A DNA stretch of 64,000 bases, taken from assembly GCA_002134785.1 (NCBI GenBank), contig MBQZ01000018.1, positions 62,001-126,000 on the forward strand, written 5' to 3'. A program made the translations under genes and the position numbers. The notes below the pieces were generated by a model, which made no database searches, was not told the origin of the DNA, and was given only the letters and a program-made list of their open reading frames with translations. This DNA is from Crenothrix sp. D3. GTDB lineage: Bacteria; Pseudomonadota; Gammaproteobacteria; Methylococcales; Methylomonadaceae. Shown here piece by piece: positions 27,446 to 35,731 of this stretch. Numbering within the stretch: the first letter of the stretch is position 1; each line of letters opens with the position of its first letter.

Positions 27446-27696
27446 ATATATTATTCACGGATGATGCGTGGGAAGATTACCTCTATTGGCGACAAACAGA
27501 TAAACAAATACTCAAAAAAATTAATCAGCTCATCAAAGAAACCCAACGTACACCGTTTATAGGAACTGGCAAACCTGAACCTTTAAAACATCAGTTACAA
27601 GGTTGCTGGTCAAGGCTCATTAATGGTGAGCATCGCTTAGTTTATGAGGTACAAAGTGAACTGCTTAAAATTATTGGCTGCCGTTTTCATTATTGA
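27442..27696 (+). CDS. yoeB: YoeB-type endoribonuclease toxin
   Basis: 84 residues, the same length as E. coli YoeB and closely similar along its length. The catalytic residues are at identical positions: Glu46 in GKPEPLKH, Arg65 in GEHRLVYEV, and the C-terminal His83-Tyr84 (CRFHY). The toxin cleaves mRNA on the ribosome when YefM is degraded. It is coupled to yefM by a four-base overlap and looks fully active. Confidence 0.95.
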   Translation: MNILFTDDAWEDYLYWRQTDKQILKKINQLIKETQRTPFIGTGKPEPLKHQLQGCWSRLINGEHRLVYEVQSELLKIIGCRFHY

Positions 27697-27705
27697 TATT
27701 TTTAT

Positions 27706-28626
27706 ATGACTCATCAACACTCACACGACCATTCACATCATCACAGCCCCACACACCAAAGTGGGAGGGCGTTTGCCATTGCCATCGTTTTAAATACAGG
27801 CTTTGTCATTATCGAGTTTATCTACGGCTTGCTTGCTAACTCCACCGCGTTAATCGCAGATGCAGGGCATAACCTGTCTGACGTATTGGGCTTGGTGTTG
27901 GCAGGTGGTGCGGTGCTGTTAGCGCGTAAACAACCCAGCAAACGCTACACTTACGGCTTGCGTAGCACGTCGATACTTGCCGCGCTTGCCAATGCTATGC
28001 TGTTGTTAGTGGCTTGTGGGGCGATTGCGTGGGAAGCGATAGAACGCTTTAATCAGCCGCCTGTGGTCGAAAGTCTGACTGTGTCAGGCATTGCAGGTAT
28101 CGGTATTCTTGTTAATAGCATCTCCGCGTGGCTATTCCTTAAAGGCAGTCAACATGATATGAATATTCGTGGCGCGTATTTACACATGGCGGCAGATGCG
28201 GCGGTGTCGTTAGCCGTGGTTATTGTTGGCTTAGTCATGTTTTATACCAATGACTATTATTGGCTAGACCCTGCGATTACTTTATTAATCGTCCTCGTCA
28301 TCGTCATCGGCACATGGAGTTTATTGCGTGAATCCATGCGTCTCGCGCTCAGTGCTGTGCCTGAAAACATAGACGGCGCGGCAATTGAGGACTATTTATG
28401 CCAACTAGACGGCGTAACCGACTGCCACGATTTACATATTTGGGGCTTAAGCACCACTGAAACCGCACTCACCGTGCATTTAGTCATGCCCAATGGGTGT
28501 CCTAATGATGCTTTTATTGATAAAGTTACCCACACCTTAGACCATGATTTTTCTATTCATCATTGCACCTTGCAAATTGAACAAGGCGACACTAATCATG
28601 TTTGCTCACTAACACCTAAACACTAA
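27706..28626 (+). CDS. Cation diffusion facilitator (CzcD/ZitB-like)
   Basis: Inner-membrane exporter of Zn2+, Co2+ or Cd2+ driven by proton exchange. The 306-residue protein has a His-rich cytosolic N-terminus (HQHSHDHSHHHS), six predicted helices, HxxxD metal sites in TM2 (HNLSD) and TM5 (HMAAD), and a C-terminal cytosolic domain with CHDLHIWGLSTTE. Only nine bases follow yoeB, so it may be co-transcribed with the toxin genes. Metal preference cannot be read with certainty; the pair of HxxxD sites favours zinc. Confidence 0.93.
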   Translation: MTHQHSHDHSHHHSPTHQSGRAFAIAIVLNTGFVIIEFIYGLLANSTALIADAGHNLSDVLGLVLAGGAVLLARKQPSKRYTYGLRSTSILAALANAMLLLVACGAIAWEAIERFNQPPVVESLTVSGIAGIGILVNSISAWLFLKGSQHDMNIRGAYLHMAADAAVSLAVVIVGLVMFYTNDYYWLDPAITLLIVLVIVIGTWSLLRESMRLALSAVPENIDGAAIEDYLCQLDGVTDCHDLHIWGLSTTETALTVHLVMPNGCPNDAFIDKVTHTLDHDFSIHHCTLQIEQGDTNHVCSLTPKH

Positions 28627-28631
28627 ACATA

Positions 28632-29015
28632 ATGCGCTTAACCAATAAACCTTGTAACAGCAGACCGACTGACCTCATTCTGCACCAGCTTTCTAATAGC
28701 CTTGAAATTCATTTTGATAACGGCAAAATATTCAACCTGCCTTGTGAATACCTGCGTGTGTACACACCCTCAGCAGAAGCCCTAGGGCATGGTGCAGGAC
28801 AAGAAATCTTACAAGTTGGCAAAGAAAACGTTGGTATTACCGAAATTAAACCTGTTGGTAACTACGGCATCACGCCCGTGTTCACCGATGGACATAACAG
28901 CGGCATTTATACTTGGGATTTACTCTATCAATTGGGCAATGACTACTGCACACTATGGACAAACTACCTGCAAGAGTTACAAAATGCAGGACATCAACGA
29001 CACAACTCACAATAA
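28632..29015 (+). CDS. DUF971 (GBBH-like N-terminal domain) protein
   Basis: 127-residue protein with the DUF971 pattern: [40 protein letters not shown]-like N-terminus, then [36 protein letters not shown]. This small domain also occurs at the N-terminus of gamma-butyrobetaine hydroxylase and in iron-sulfur-related proteins. In many gammaproteobacteria a stand-alone copy sits between hslU and ubiE, as here. It precedes ubiE by ten bases, so they are probably one operon. Function unknown. Confidence 0.9.
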   Translation: MRLTNKPCNSRPTDLILHQLSNSLEIHFDNGKIFNLPCEYLRVYTPSAEALGHGAGQEILQVGKENVGITEIKPVGNYGITPVFTDGHNSGIYTWDLLYQLGNDYCTLWTNYLQELQNAGHQRHNSQ

Positions 29016-29025
29016 GAGACACATC

Positions 29026-29772
29026 ATGACTACCAACACCACCCATTTTGGCTTTAAAGAAGTCGCCACCGAAGACAAAGTTAAACTGGTGCGCGGCGTA
29101 TTTGATTCCGTCGCAGGACAATACGACATCATGAACGACTTGATGTCGATGGGCGTACACCGAATTTGGAAGCGCGTTGCCGTACAACTCAGCAACGTTA
29201 GAAAAGATGAGCAAGTGCTGGATTTAGCAGGCGGCACAGGCGATTTAACCACGCTATTTGAACAACGTGTTGGCAAAAACGGACAAGTCGTCCTCGCCGA
29301 CATCAACTCCGAAATGCTACGCACAGGACGCGACCGCCTCATCGACAAAGGCTTAGTCGGCAACATCCGCTACGCCCAAGTCAACGCCGAATGCCTGCCA
29401 TTTGCCGATAATACCTTCGATTGCGTCTGTATCGCCTTCGGCTTGCGTAACGTCACCGACAAAGATGCCGCCTTACGCTCCATGTACCGCGTGTTAAAAC
29501 CTGGTGGTCGCGTCATCGTGCTGGAATTCTCCCACCCCATTGATAAAATCACCGAAAAAGTCTACGACTTCTATTCATTCAAACTCCTGCCCAAAATCGG
29601 CAAAGTGGTTGCCAAAGATGAAGACAGCTACCGCTACCTGGCCGAATCCATCCGTATGCACCCCAAACAAGACGAACTAAAAGCCATGATGGAAAACGCA
29701 GGACTAGAACGTTGCGAATATTTCAACATGACACAAGGGATTGTTGCCGTGCATCGGGGTTATAAACTTTAA
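29026..29772 (+). CDS. ubiE: Ubiquinone/menaquinone C-methyltransferase UbiE
   Basis: SAM-dependent C-methylation step in ubiquinone (and menaquinone) synthesis. The start at 29026 gives [18 protein letters not shown], the conserved N-terminus; a longer frame from 28789 is overlap with DUF971. Signatures: [28 protein letters not shown] motif [28 protein letters not shown] and a C-terminal [11 protein letters not shown]. 248 residues. The usual downstream ubiJ-ubiB genes are not next to it here; an IS1 remnant and parC follow. Confidence 0.96.
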   Translation: MTTNTTHFGFKEVATEDKVKLVRGVFDSVAGQYDIMNDLMSMGVHRIWKRVAVQLSNVRKDEQVLDLAGGTGDLTTLFEQRVGKNGQVVLADINSEMLRTGRDRLIDKGLVGNIRYAQVNAECLPFADNTFDCVCIAFGLRNVTDKDAALRSMYRVLKPGGRVIVLEFSHPIDKITEKVYDFYSFKLLPKIGKVVAKDEDSYRYLAESIRMHPKQDELKAMMENAGLERCEYFNMTQGIVAVHRGYKL

Positions 29773-29796
29773 GGCTACGCAACACACAGTCGATAA

Positions 29797-29825
29797 ACCT
29801 CAGAGGTTTTAAAAACCTCTGAGGT
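29797..29825. repeat. CTCAGAGG palindrome next to IS1 remnant
   Basis: ACCTCAGAGGTTTT (29797-29810) is followed by its inverse AAAACCTCTGAGGT (29812-29825). Related sequence (GACCTCAGAGGTTTTT) recurs at 34861-34876. It lies between ubiE and the left end of the IS1 element and could end ubiE transcription. Confidence 0.65.
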
Positions 29826-29835
29826 CTGAATTTCT

Positions 29836-30533
29836 GGTAGTGCTAAACAAGTAATGCTCAATAGTGCAATTTAAACTCAGTTTAGAGAAAATATGCCGAT
29901 TTAAGACTGAGGTATACGCCATGAGTGAAATTATTTGTACTCGCTGTGGATCAACCCACTGCAAGAAAAATGGTCACATTCATAATGGTAAACAAAACCA
30001 TCGCTGTAAAGACTGTGAACGACAGTTTGTGATGGACAACGAGCAAAAAATCATTCCCGAATGGATTCGATCCATGATATTAAAGTTGTTGTTAGCGCGT
30101 ATTTTTCTGGAAGTTGAAGCAGACAAGATGTGGGGTTTCGTTGGTAATAAAGATAACAAGCAGTGGATATGGATTGCTATCGATGTACACACCCGCAACG
30201 TCATCGCCTTTTATGTTGGCAGTCGTGATAAAGATGCCGTTCGTGAATTGTGGCAAAAAATCCCTGAAGCGTATAAACAACACGCTGAATTTTATACTGA
30301 TCTTTATGACACTTATGTGGGTGTTATTCCCGAAAAAAGACACCATCGGGTTAGCAAACAAAGCGATGCTCTCCAATCACATTGAACGTTTTAACGGTAC
30401 TCTCAGACAACGGGTGTCTCGATTAGTCAGGGATTCTTTGGCTTTTTCTAAAAAACTGTCGATGCTATTGCCTATTGCATTTGCCATTATAATTTAACTA
30501 AAAACCATACAGCATTACTTGTTTAGCACTACC
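29836..30533 (+). mobile_element. IS1-family insertion sequence, internally deleted
   Basis: Perfect 23-base terminal inverted repeats bound the element: GGTAGTGCTAAACAAGTAATGCT at 29836-29858 in inverse form at 30511-30533. The 698-base span is about 70 bases shorter than a standard IS1, matching the gap in its transposase. The flanks (TGAATTTCT, AAATCGCCA) show no matching 8-9 base duplication, so the target site is lost or the element has rearranged. The element cannot encode an active transposase. Confidence 0.88.
29921..30497 (+). pseudogene. IS1 transposase InsA-InsB remnant
   Basis: The zinc-finger InsA start (IICTRCGSTHCKKNGHIHNG, HRCKDCERQFV) runs to LLLARIF and then jumps directly into InsB (LEVEADKMWGFVGNK...). 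The C-terminal half of InsA and the normal -1 frameshift window are deleted. The frame continues through WIAIDVHTRNVIAFYVGS to about 30350, where a frameshift moves the conserved SNHIERFNGTLRQRVSRLVR segment to another frame. A third break precedes the final HYN. A non-functional relic. Confidence 0.88.
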
Positions 30534-30656
30534 AAATCGCCAACCACATCCGCGCGTTACATATTCAAGCAAAACAGCACATTGAATTAGGTGGAGTAAA
30601 AAATAGGTTTTTACTTTCTCTTTGAAAAACACCTGTTAAATTAAAAAGGTAAAAAA

Positions 30657-32918
30657 GTGGGACTACAAGAAAATTTTGAACAAATTCCGTTAAAGGATTT
30701 TGCGGAAAAAGCCTATTTGGATTATTCCATGTACGTTATTCTCGATCGTGCGTTGCCGCATATTGCCGATGGTTTAAAACCTGTGCAGCGGCGTATTGTC
30801 TATGCGATGTCTGAATTGGGCTTATCAGCGGCGGCGAAGTATAAAAAATCGGCGCGAACCGTGGGTGACGTTTTAGGTAAATACCATCCACACGGTGATT
30901 CTGCGTGTTATGAAGCAATGGTATTAATGGCGCAGCCGTTTTCGTATCGTTATCCGTTAGTGGATGGTCAAGGCAATTGGGGTTCTCCCGATGATCCCAA
31001 ATCGTTTGCCGCGATGCGTTATACCGAATCCCGTTTAACGGGTTATGCGAATACGCTACTCAGCGAGTTAGCGCAGGGTACAGTGGAATGGGCAGATAAT
31101 TTTGATGCCACGCTACAAGAACCTGTGTTATTGCCTGCACGCTTGCCGAATATTTTGCTCAATGGCACGATGGGAATTGCCGTCGGTATGGCGACTGATA
31201 TTCCACCGCATAATCTGCGTGAAGTGGCGAATGCGTGTATCCAGTTATTAGATGATCCCAACAGCTCACTAGAAATGCTGTTTGAACACATTAAAGGCCC
31301 TGATTATCCGACGGAAGCGGAAATTATTACCTCTAGCGACGACATTCAAAAAATGTATGTCACAGGCGGTGGTTCGATAAAAATGCGGGCAATTTATGAG
31401 CTGGAAGACGGTAATATTGTTATCACTGCCCTGCCCCATCAAGTGTCTGGTTCTAAATTAATGGAACAAATCGGCGCGTTGATGTTGGCAAAAAAATTGC
31501 CGATGTTGGACGATTTACGCGATGAATCCGACCACGAAAATCCCACGCGCTTGTTGCTGATTCCCAAAGCAAAACGCTTTGATGTCGAAGCTCTGATGTC
31601 ACATTTATTTGTGACTACCGATTTAGAAAAAAGCTATCGCGTCAATATGAATATGATTGGCATGGATGGCAAACCGCGCGTTAAAGGGCTGCGAGACATT
31701 TTGGTGGAATGGCTAGCGTTTCGCAGTGAAACCGTGCGTCGCCGCTTGCAATATCGTTTGGATAAATTGCTTGCACGGCTGCATATTCTCGATGGTTTAT
31801 TGATTGCGTATCTGAATATTGATGAAGTCATTGCCATTATTCGCAACGAAGACCATCCCAAAGCGGTTTTCATCAAGCGGTTTGGTTTGAGCGAGACCCA
31901 AGCCGAAGCGATATTAGAAATAAAACTGCGCCAATTAGCCAAGTTGGAAGAGGTTAAAATTCGCGGTGAACAAGCGACGCTGGAAAAAGAACGCGCCACA
32001 CTAGAAAAAACCTTAGCATCGCCACATTTACTGAATCGCTTAATTAAAAAAGAAATTCTGCATGATAGCGAACAATACGGTAATGAACGTCGTTCGCCTA
32101 TTGTTGCTAGACTAGCCGCGCAAGCCTTAAAAACCACCGAACTCATTAATAATGAACCGCTCACGGTGATTTTATCGGCTAAAGGCTGGATACGCGCCGC
32201 GAAAGGGCATGAGTTTGATGTCGAAAGTTTAAATTATCGTTCAGGTGATAGTTTTCTGGCTGCGGTGAAAAGTCGTTCAACACAACAAATTTATTTACTT
32301 GATTCTACAGGACGCGCTTACAGCACCTCAACGCATGATTTACCCTCGGCAAGAACGCAGGGCGAACCGCTAACTGGACGATTCAATCCACCTGCGGGTG
32401 CATTATTTAGTCATTTGTTAGCGGGCAATCCAGATGATTGGATAGTATTAGCTAGCAGTCAGGGTTATGGCTTTAGAGTTCAGTTAAAAGAACTATTAAG
32501 TAAAAATAAAGCAGGAAAACTGCTCATTACTCTACCCGATGGCGCGACCGTATTAAAACCCGCGCTGTTAAGTAACGAATCCGATTCATTGGCTGTTGTT
32601 ACCCTACAAGGTCGTTTATTGATTTTTCCAGTCGCCGAATTACCCGCCTTAACCAAAGGCAAAGGCAATAAACTAATTCAAATTCCCCCAGCTGATTTAG
32701 CTGCTGGAACGGACGCAGTGATTGCGGTGGTTGCTATTATGGAAAACTGCCCTTTAAAAATCATTTCAGGCAAACGCTTTGTTACCCTAAAATCGGCAGA
32801 TATAGCCCATTATGTTAGCAACCGCGCTAAACGTGGACTCGCATTACCCAGAGGCTTTCAACGCGTTGATGGTTTGGAATGTAGTCATTTAATAAAAACG
32901 GATACGCCGATAGGTTAA
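30657..32918 (+). CDS. parC: DNA topoisomerase IV subunit A
   Basis: Subunit that cuts and rejoins DNA to separate daughter chromosomes. The 753-residue protein starts with GTG (AAAAAGG upstream). It has the ParC N-terminus ([34 protein letters not shown] region), the KYHPHGD helix, and the catalytic Tyr in [10 protein letters not shown]. The C-terminal domain has a few degenerate beta-pinwheel blades. parE is not adjacent. The quinolone-region residues read [15 protein letters not shown], so the Ser and Glu usual in sensitive proteins are present. Confidence 0.96.
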   Translation: MGLQENFEQIPLKDFAEKAYLDYSMYVILDRALPHIADGLKPVQRRIVYAMSELGLSAAAKYKKSARTVGDVLGKYHPHGDSACYEAMVLMAQPFSYRYPLVDGQGNWGSPDDPKSFAAMRYTESRLTGYANTLLSELAQGTVEWADNFDATLQEPVLLPARLPNILLNGTMGIAVGMATDIPPHNLREVANACIQLLDDPNSSLEMLFEHIKGPDYPTEAEIITSSDDIQKMYVTGGGSIKMRAIYELEDGNIVITALPHQVSGSKLMEQIGALMLAKKLPMLDDLRDESDHENPTRLLLIPKAKRFDVEALMSHLFVTTDLEKSYRVNMNMIGMDGKPRVKGLRDILVEWLAFRSETVRRRLQYRLDKLLARLHILDGLLIAYLNIDEVIAIIRNEDHPKAVFIKRFGLSETQAEAILEIKLRQLAKLEEVKIRGEQATLEKERATLEKTLASPHLLNRLIKKEILHDSEQYGNERRSPIVARLAAQALKTTELINNEPLTVILSAKGWIRAAKGHEFDVESLNYRSGDSFLAAVKSRSTQQIYLLDSTGRAYSTSTHDLPSARTQGEPLTGRFNPPAGALFSHLLAGNPDDWIVLASSQGYGFRVQLKELLSKNKAGKLLITLPDGATVLKPALLSNESDSLAVVTLQGRLLIFPVAELPALTKGKGNKLIQIPPADLAAGTDAVIAVVAIMENCPLKIISGKRFVTLKSADIAHYVSNRAKRGLALPRGFQRVDGLECSHLIKTDTPIG

Positions 32919-32939
32919 ATCAGCAATCTGAAAACGACT

Positions 32940-32966
32940 AAGGTGGGCAAAAATCCTGCCCACCTT
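32940..32966. repeat. AAGGTGGGCA hairpin between converging genes
   Basis: AAGGTGGGCA (32940-32949) pairs with TGCCCACCTT (32957-32966). It lies between parC and the converging DUF2252 gene, so it could end both transcripts. A relative, GGGTGGGCAG...CTGCTCACCC, occurs at 42025-42050, so it is also a dispersed repeat. Confidence 0.6.
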
Positions 32967-32977
32967 GCACTTAATAA

Positions 32978-34405
32978 TTAACTTTCAATCCGCGCTTCTA
33001 ACCGACCATCACGCACCGCTTGCACTAGGGCTTGATGATCCCGCTCATTTTGATCGGCGTAGCTTTCAGAAAAATCGGCTATCGCTTCATCAAACTCGTC
33101 TTTTTTACCGAGATAACCCGCGATTTTTGCTGAATCACCCGAACGGGCATGAGAGGCGGCTAATGACCAACCTGCTAATTCGCCGAATATTCTCATGGTT
33201 TCTGGTTCAAATATTTCCACTTGTGGCTTAAGTTTCATATCACGCAATTGACGCATATAAAAGTCGTTTCCATCCCTGCCTGTTGCCCATCCCAGAAAAA
33301 TATCACTGACAGGCTGGATTAAGCGTTGCCCCATCACTACCCGTTGTCCGTGATTTTTGTAAGCACTTTTTCCTACATAGGGTTCTAATACCGAGGCGCG
33401 GGCTTCTTTAAACTGCAAAAATAATGGGTCTTCCGAGCCACTCATCATCAATACGATGCCACAACGCGTACCCACACTACCAACGCCGACCACTTTTCTG
33501 GCAACATCTTTTGGTTCATAGCGATCTAATATGACGCGGCGATCATCTGACAGCGTGTCCCGATAACAATAAAATGCGGCGAGCGCATGCTCATCTATAA
33601 TTTCTCCGTCATCGGACTGGACATGATAAATCAAGGGTGGATTGTCACGAATACGATGCCCCCCATTTTCAAAGGTGACCATTTCGGGAAAATCATCATC
33701 GAGGGTATTACGGTCAAGTGCTTTTTCAATGCGTTTTTCAACTCGGCGTTTCACCGCGCCATCCGTCATGTGTTCGATGACCTCATCCGCATTAATGTGA
33801 AAGTACCACACATCCAGCGCGTTCATTTTAGAGAATTCGCGCATTCGTTCTCGATAGCTAGCAACACAAGCTAACACGGAACTGCGCTGTTCTTTCTGTG
33901 TATGACCGTTAATGCGTCCAGCGACCACAAGACTCGCACACAGCCGTTTAAGATCCCATTCCCAAGGCGCGGGCAGGGTTTCATCAAGGTCATTAATCAC
34001 GAAAATTATTCGCCGTTCAGGCGTACCGATACCCCGAAAATTACCTAAATGGGCATCGCCACAGGCTTGCACATTGATTCCAGTGGTTGGTAAACCTGCG
34101 AGATCATAAGCCATAAGAGCGGCAGAGCCTCGGTAAAAAGTGAACGGCGATTGCAACATCCGTCCATAGCGAATAGGCAATAGTTCAGGGACGCGCCCCG
34201 CACTGGATTCAATCAGTAGATCGATGCTATCGCGGCGATGCTCTGGTGCTTTCCAGACAGCGTGACTCGCTAATGGTACAGCAAGCCGCAACGCTTTCCC
34301 TTCTGCCTTGCGATCGGCTCTTGAACGATTATCTACGCTGATGCGGGCGACTTTATCATCGTCGTCACTGTGTTTATGTTTTTTGGTAGATTCTTTTTTA
34401 GTCAT
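32978..34405 (-). CDS. DUF2252 family protein (kinase-like fold)
   Basis: 475-residue soluble protein with the DUF2252 hallmarks: RMLQSPFTFYRGSAALMAYDLAG, CGDAHLGNFRGIGTPERRIIFVINDLDETLPAPWEWDLKRL region, VVGVGSVGTRC, and a C-terminal GWSLAASHARSGD. CGDAHLGNF resembles the catalytic HxDxxxxN loop of aminoglycoside-phosphotransferase-like kinases, and NDLDET the metal-binding DxD. The substrate is unknown. The N-terminus is highly charged (MTKKESTKKHKHSDDDDK). It stands alone after a converging hairpin. Confidence 0.88.
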   Translation of the reverse strand: MTKKESTKKHKHSDDDDKVARISVDNRSRADRKAEGKALRLAVPLASHAVWKAPEHRRDSIDLLIESSAGRVPELLPIRYGRMLQSPFTFYRGSAALMAYDLAGLPTTGINVQACGDAHLGNFRGIGTPERRIIFVINDLDETLPAPWEWDLKRLCASLVVAGRINGHTQKEQRSSVLACVASYRERMREFSKMNALDVWYFHINADEVIEHMTDGAVKRRVEKRIEKALDRNTLDDDFPEMVTFENGGHRIRDNPPLIYHVQSDDGEIIDEHALAAFYCYRDTLSDDRRVILDRYEPKDVARKVVGVGSVGTRCGIVLMMSGSEDPLFLQFKEARASVLEPYVGKSAYKNHGQRVVMGQRLIQPVSDIFLGWATGRDGNDFYMRQLRDMKLKPQVEIFEPETMRIFGELAGWSLAASHARSGDSAKIAGYLGKKDEFDEAIADFSESYADQNERDHQALVQAVRDGRLEARIES

Positions 34406-34455
34406 GTCGTGTACTCCTAATAGAAAGAAAATTACAGTAAAATTCCGATGATTTT

Positions 34456-34832
34456 CTAAGCCAACTCTTCTAATGAAATTAGCGTCAAAGTCAACGGTAA
34501 CACGGGTAACAGAACGGTAGCAGTAATTTGTAGCACTGTATTCTTGCTGAATGGAAATAGCAACATCGCGGGAATTATTTCAAAACTATTATTCAAATCG
34601 GCTAGAGATTGAATGTCACTCGTACCGACAAAAACTTCGTCGGATGCTGCACCACCGTCTAGCCATTTTTTTCAAATTCAGTCACATAACGGCTTGCTAA
34701 TTTGCCATAACGTATTAAACCTTCACGTTTGGTTCGTGCAAGATGCCATCCAAATACGCATAAAGAGCCTAAAATAATCAGCAACACAAATACCACGGCG
34801 GCAGCAATTTCTGGTTTGAAATCTAACTGCAT
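34456..34832 (-). pseudogene. Truncated and frameshifted membrane protein gene
   Basis: From ATG 34832 the frame encodes a transmembrane helix (AAAVVFVLLIILGSLCVFG) and LARTKREGLIRYGKLASRYVTEFEK, then stops at TAG in a run of seven A. Adding one A restores KWLDGGAASDEVFVGTSDIQ, SLADLNNSFEIIPAM and a second hydrophobic stretch ending LISLEELA. This is the C-terminal half of a conserved hypothetical membrane protein. The N-terminal half is missing: an in-frame stop lies in the palindrome just upstream. A sequencing error could explain the frameshift but not the truncation. Confidence 0.75.
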
Positions 34833-34850
34833 TGGTTTGTAGGGACTACC

Positions 34851-34876
34851 GAGGTCTTAAGACCTCAGAGGTTTTT
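34851..34876. repeat. GAGGTCTTAAGACCTC palindrome
   Basis: A perfect 16-base palindrome (34851-34866) overlaps CTCAGAGGTTTTT, related to the element at 29797-29825. It sits at the broken 5' end of the truncated membrane gene, so it may mark the break point. Confidence 0.6.
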
Positions 34877-34896
34877 CACACTATTGGGGCAAACCA

Positions 34897-35724
34897 TCAA
34901 TGCTCGATGTCACGAATCATGTCAGTGAAGTAATCCAGCATTTGTTTCAAAAAATCAATCGCCACTGTGAGTTCGTGGGTAATGTCATGAATAAAATGAT
35001 TGTGCATGAAGGTATGCGGATTGTAGGACATTAAGCCCATGTAGATGGTGTTACAACCCATAGCTATCATAATAAACGCGGCTAATTTCAACATTAAGCC
35101 GCGCACACTGGCATTCATTCTGCCAAACGCAAAGCTAATAAATAGCATCGTGGGTAATGTACCCGCGCCAAAGGTTAGCATTAATAAGCCGCCTTCCAAA
35201 ACAGACGGGGCGGTCGTGGCTTTCACTGCCATTGCAAAAGTGAGCGGGCAAGGCATTAAACCATTCATTAAACCTGCGATAGACGCGCCGATAATCGGGC
35301 CTTTGGTTCTGGAACTGGCATAGCCTTTGCGCAGTAATTTCATCGGTAATAAACGGAATGAACCTTGAAAGGGAATCCAGCCTAAAATACCGAAGGCGAG
35401 AATAATCACCACCGCGCCGATAATGATTTGTAACACACTTTGAATTTTACCAAACATCCCAGTGGATACTAATACCACGCCTAAAGCAGCGGCAGCAAAA
35501 CCCACCAGCATATAAACGAAAATCCGTGCAAATTGGTAGAAAAAATACGGCGTATAACTTTTTGCTTTACTTGCGTTCATGAAATAACCTGACACTAACG
35601 CGCCGCACATCCCTAAACAATGCCCACTGCCTAATACACCTGCCATAAACGCCAGTCCGTAATCAAAACCAGCCGACACGTTGCTAATATGCTCCATGCC
35701 CATATCCATTGTTGAATGATCCAT
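34897..35724 (-). CDS. DsbD_2/TauE-like membrane protein of metal-ATPase cluster
   Basis: 275 residues, six or seven predicted helices. The first helix carries GSGHCLGMCGALVSGYF, the Cys-containing motif of the DsbD_2 / sulfite-exporter TauE-like group (COG2836). A later NGLMPCPLTFAMA supplies a matching Cys-Pro. Relatives sit beside CcoI-type or CopA-type ATPases and are thought to help copper or heme delivery. N- and C-termini are His/Met-rich, fitting metal binding. Only seven bases separate it from the ATPase gene upstream. Confidence 0.88.
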   Translation of the reverse strand: MDHSTMDMGMEHISNVSAGFDYGLAFMAGVLGSGHCLGMCGALVSGYFMNASKAKSYTPYFFYQFARIFVYMLVGFAAAALGVVLVSTGMFGKIQSVLQIIIGAVVIILAFGILGWIPFQGSFRLLPMKLLRKGYASSRTKGPIIGASIAGLMNGLMPCPLTFAMAVKATTAPSVLEGGLLMLTFGAGTLPTMLFISFAFGRMNASVRGLMLKLAAFIMIAMGCNTIYMGLMSYNPHTFMHNHFIHDITHELTVAIDFLKQMLDYFTDMIRDIEH

Positions 35725-35731
35725 GTAAAGC

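Noticed and set aside
28789-29025. Long N-terminal extension of UbiE
   Set aside because: This part overlaps the DUF971 gene in another frame; UbiE conservation begins at ATG 29026.
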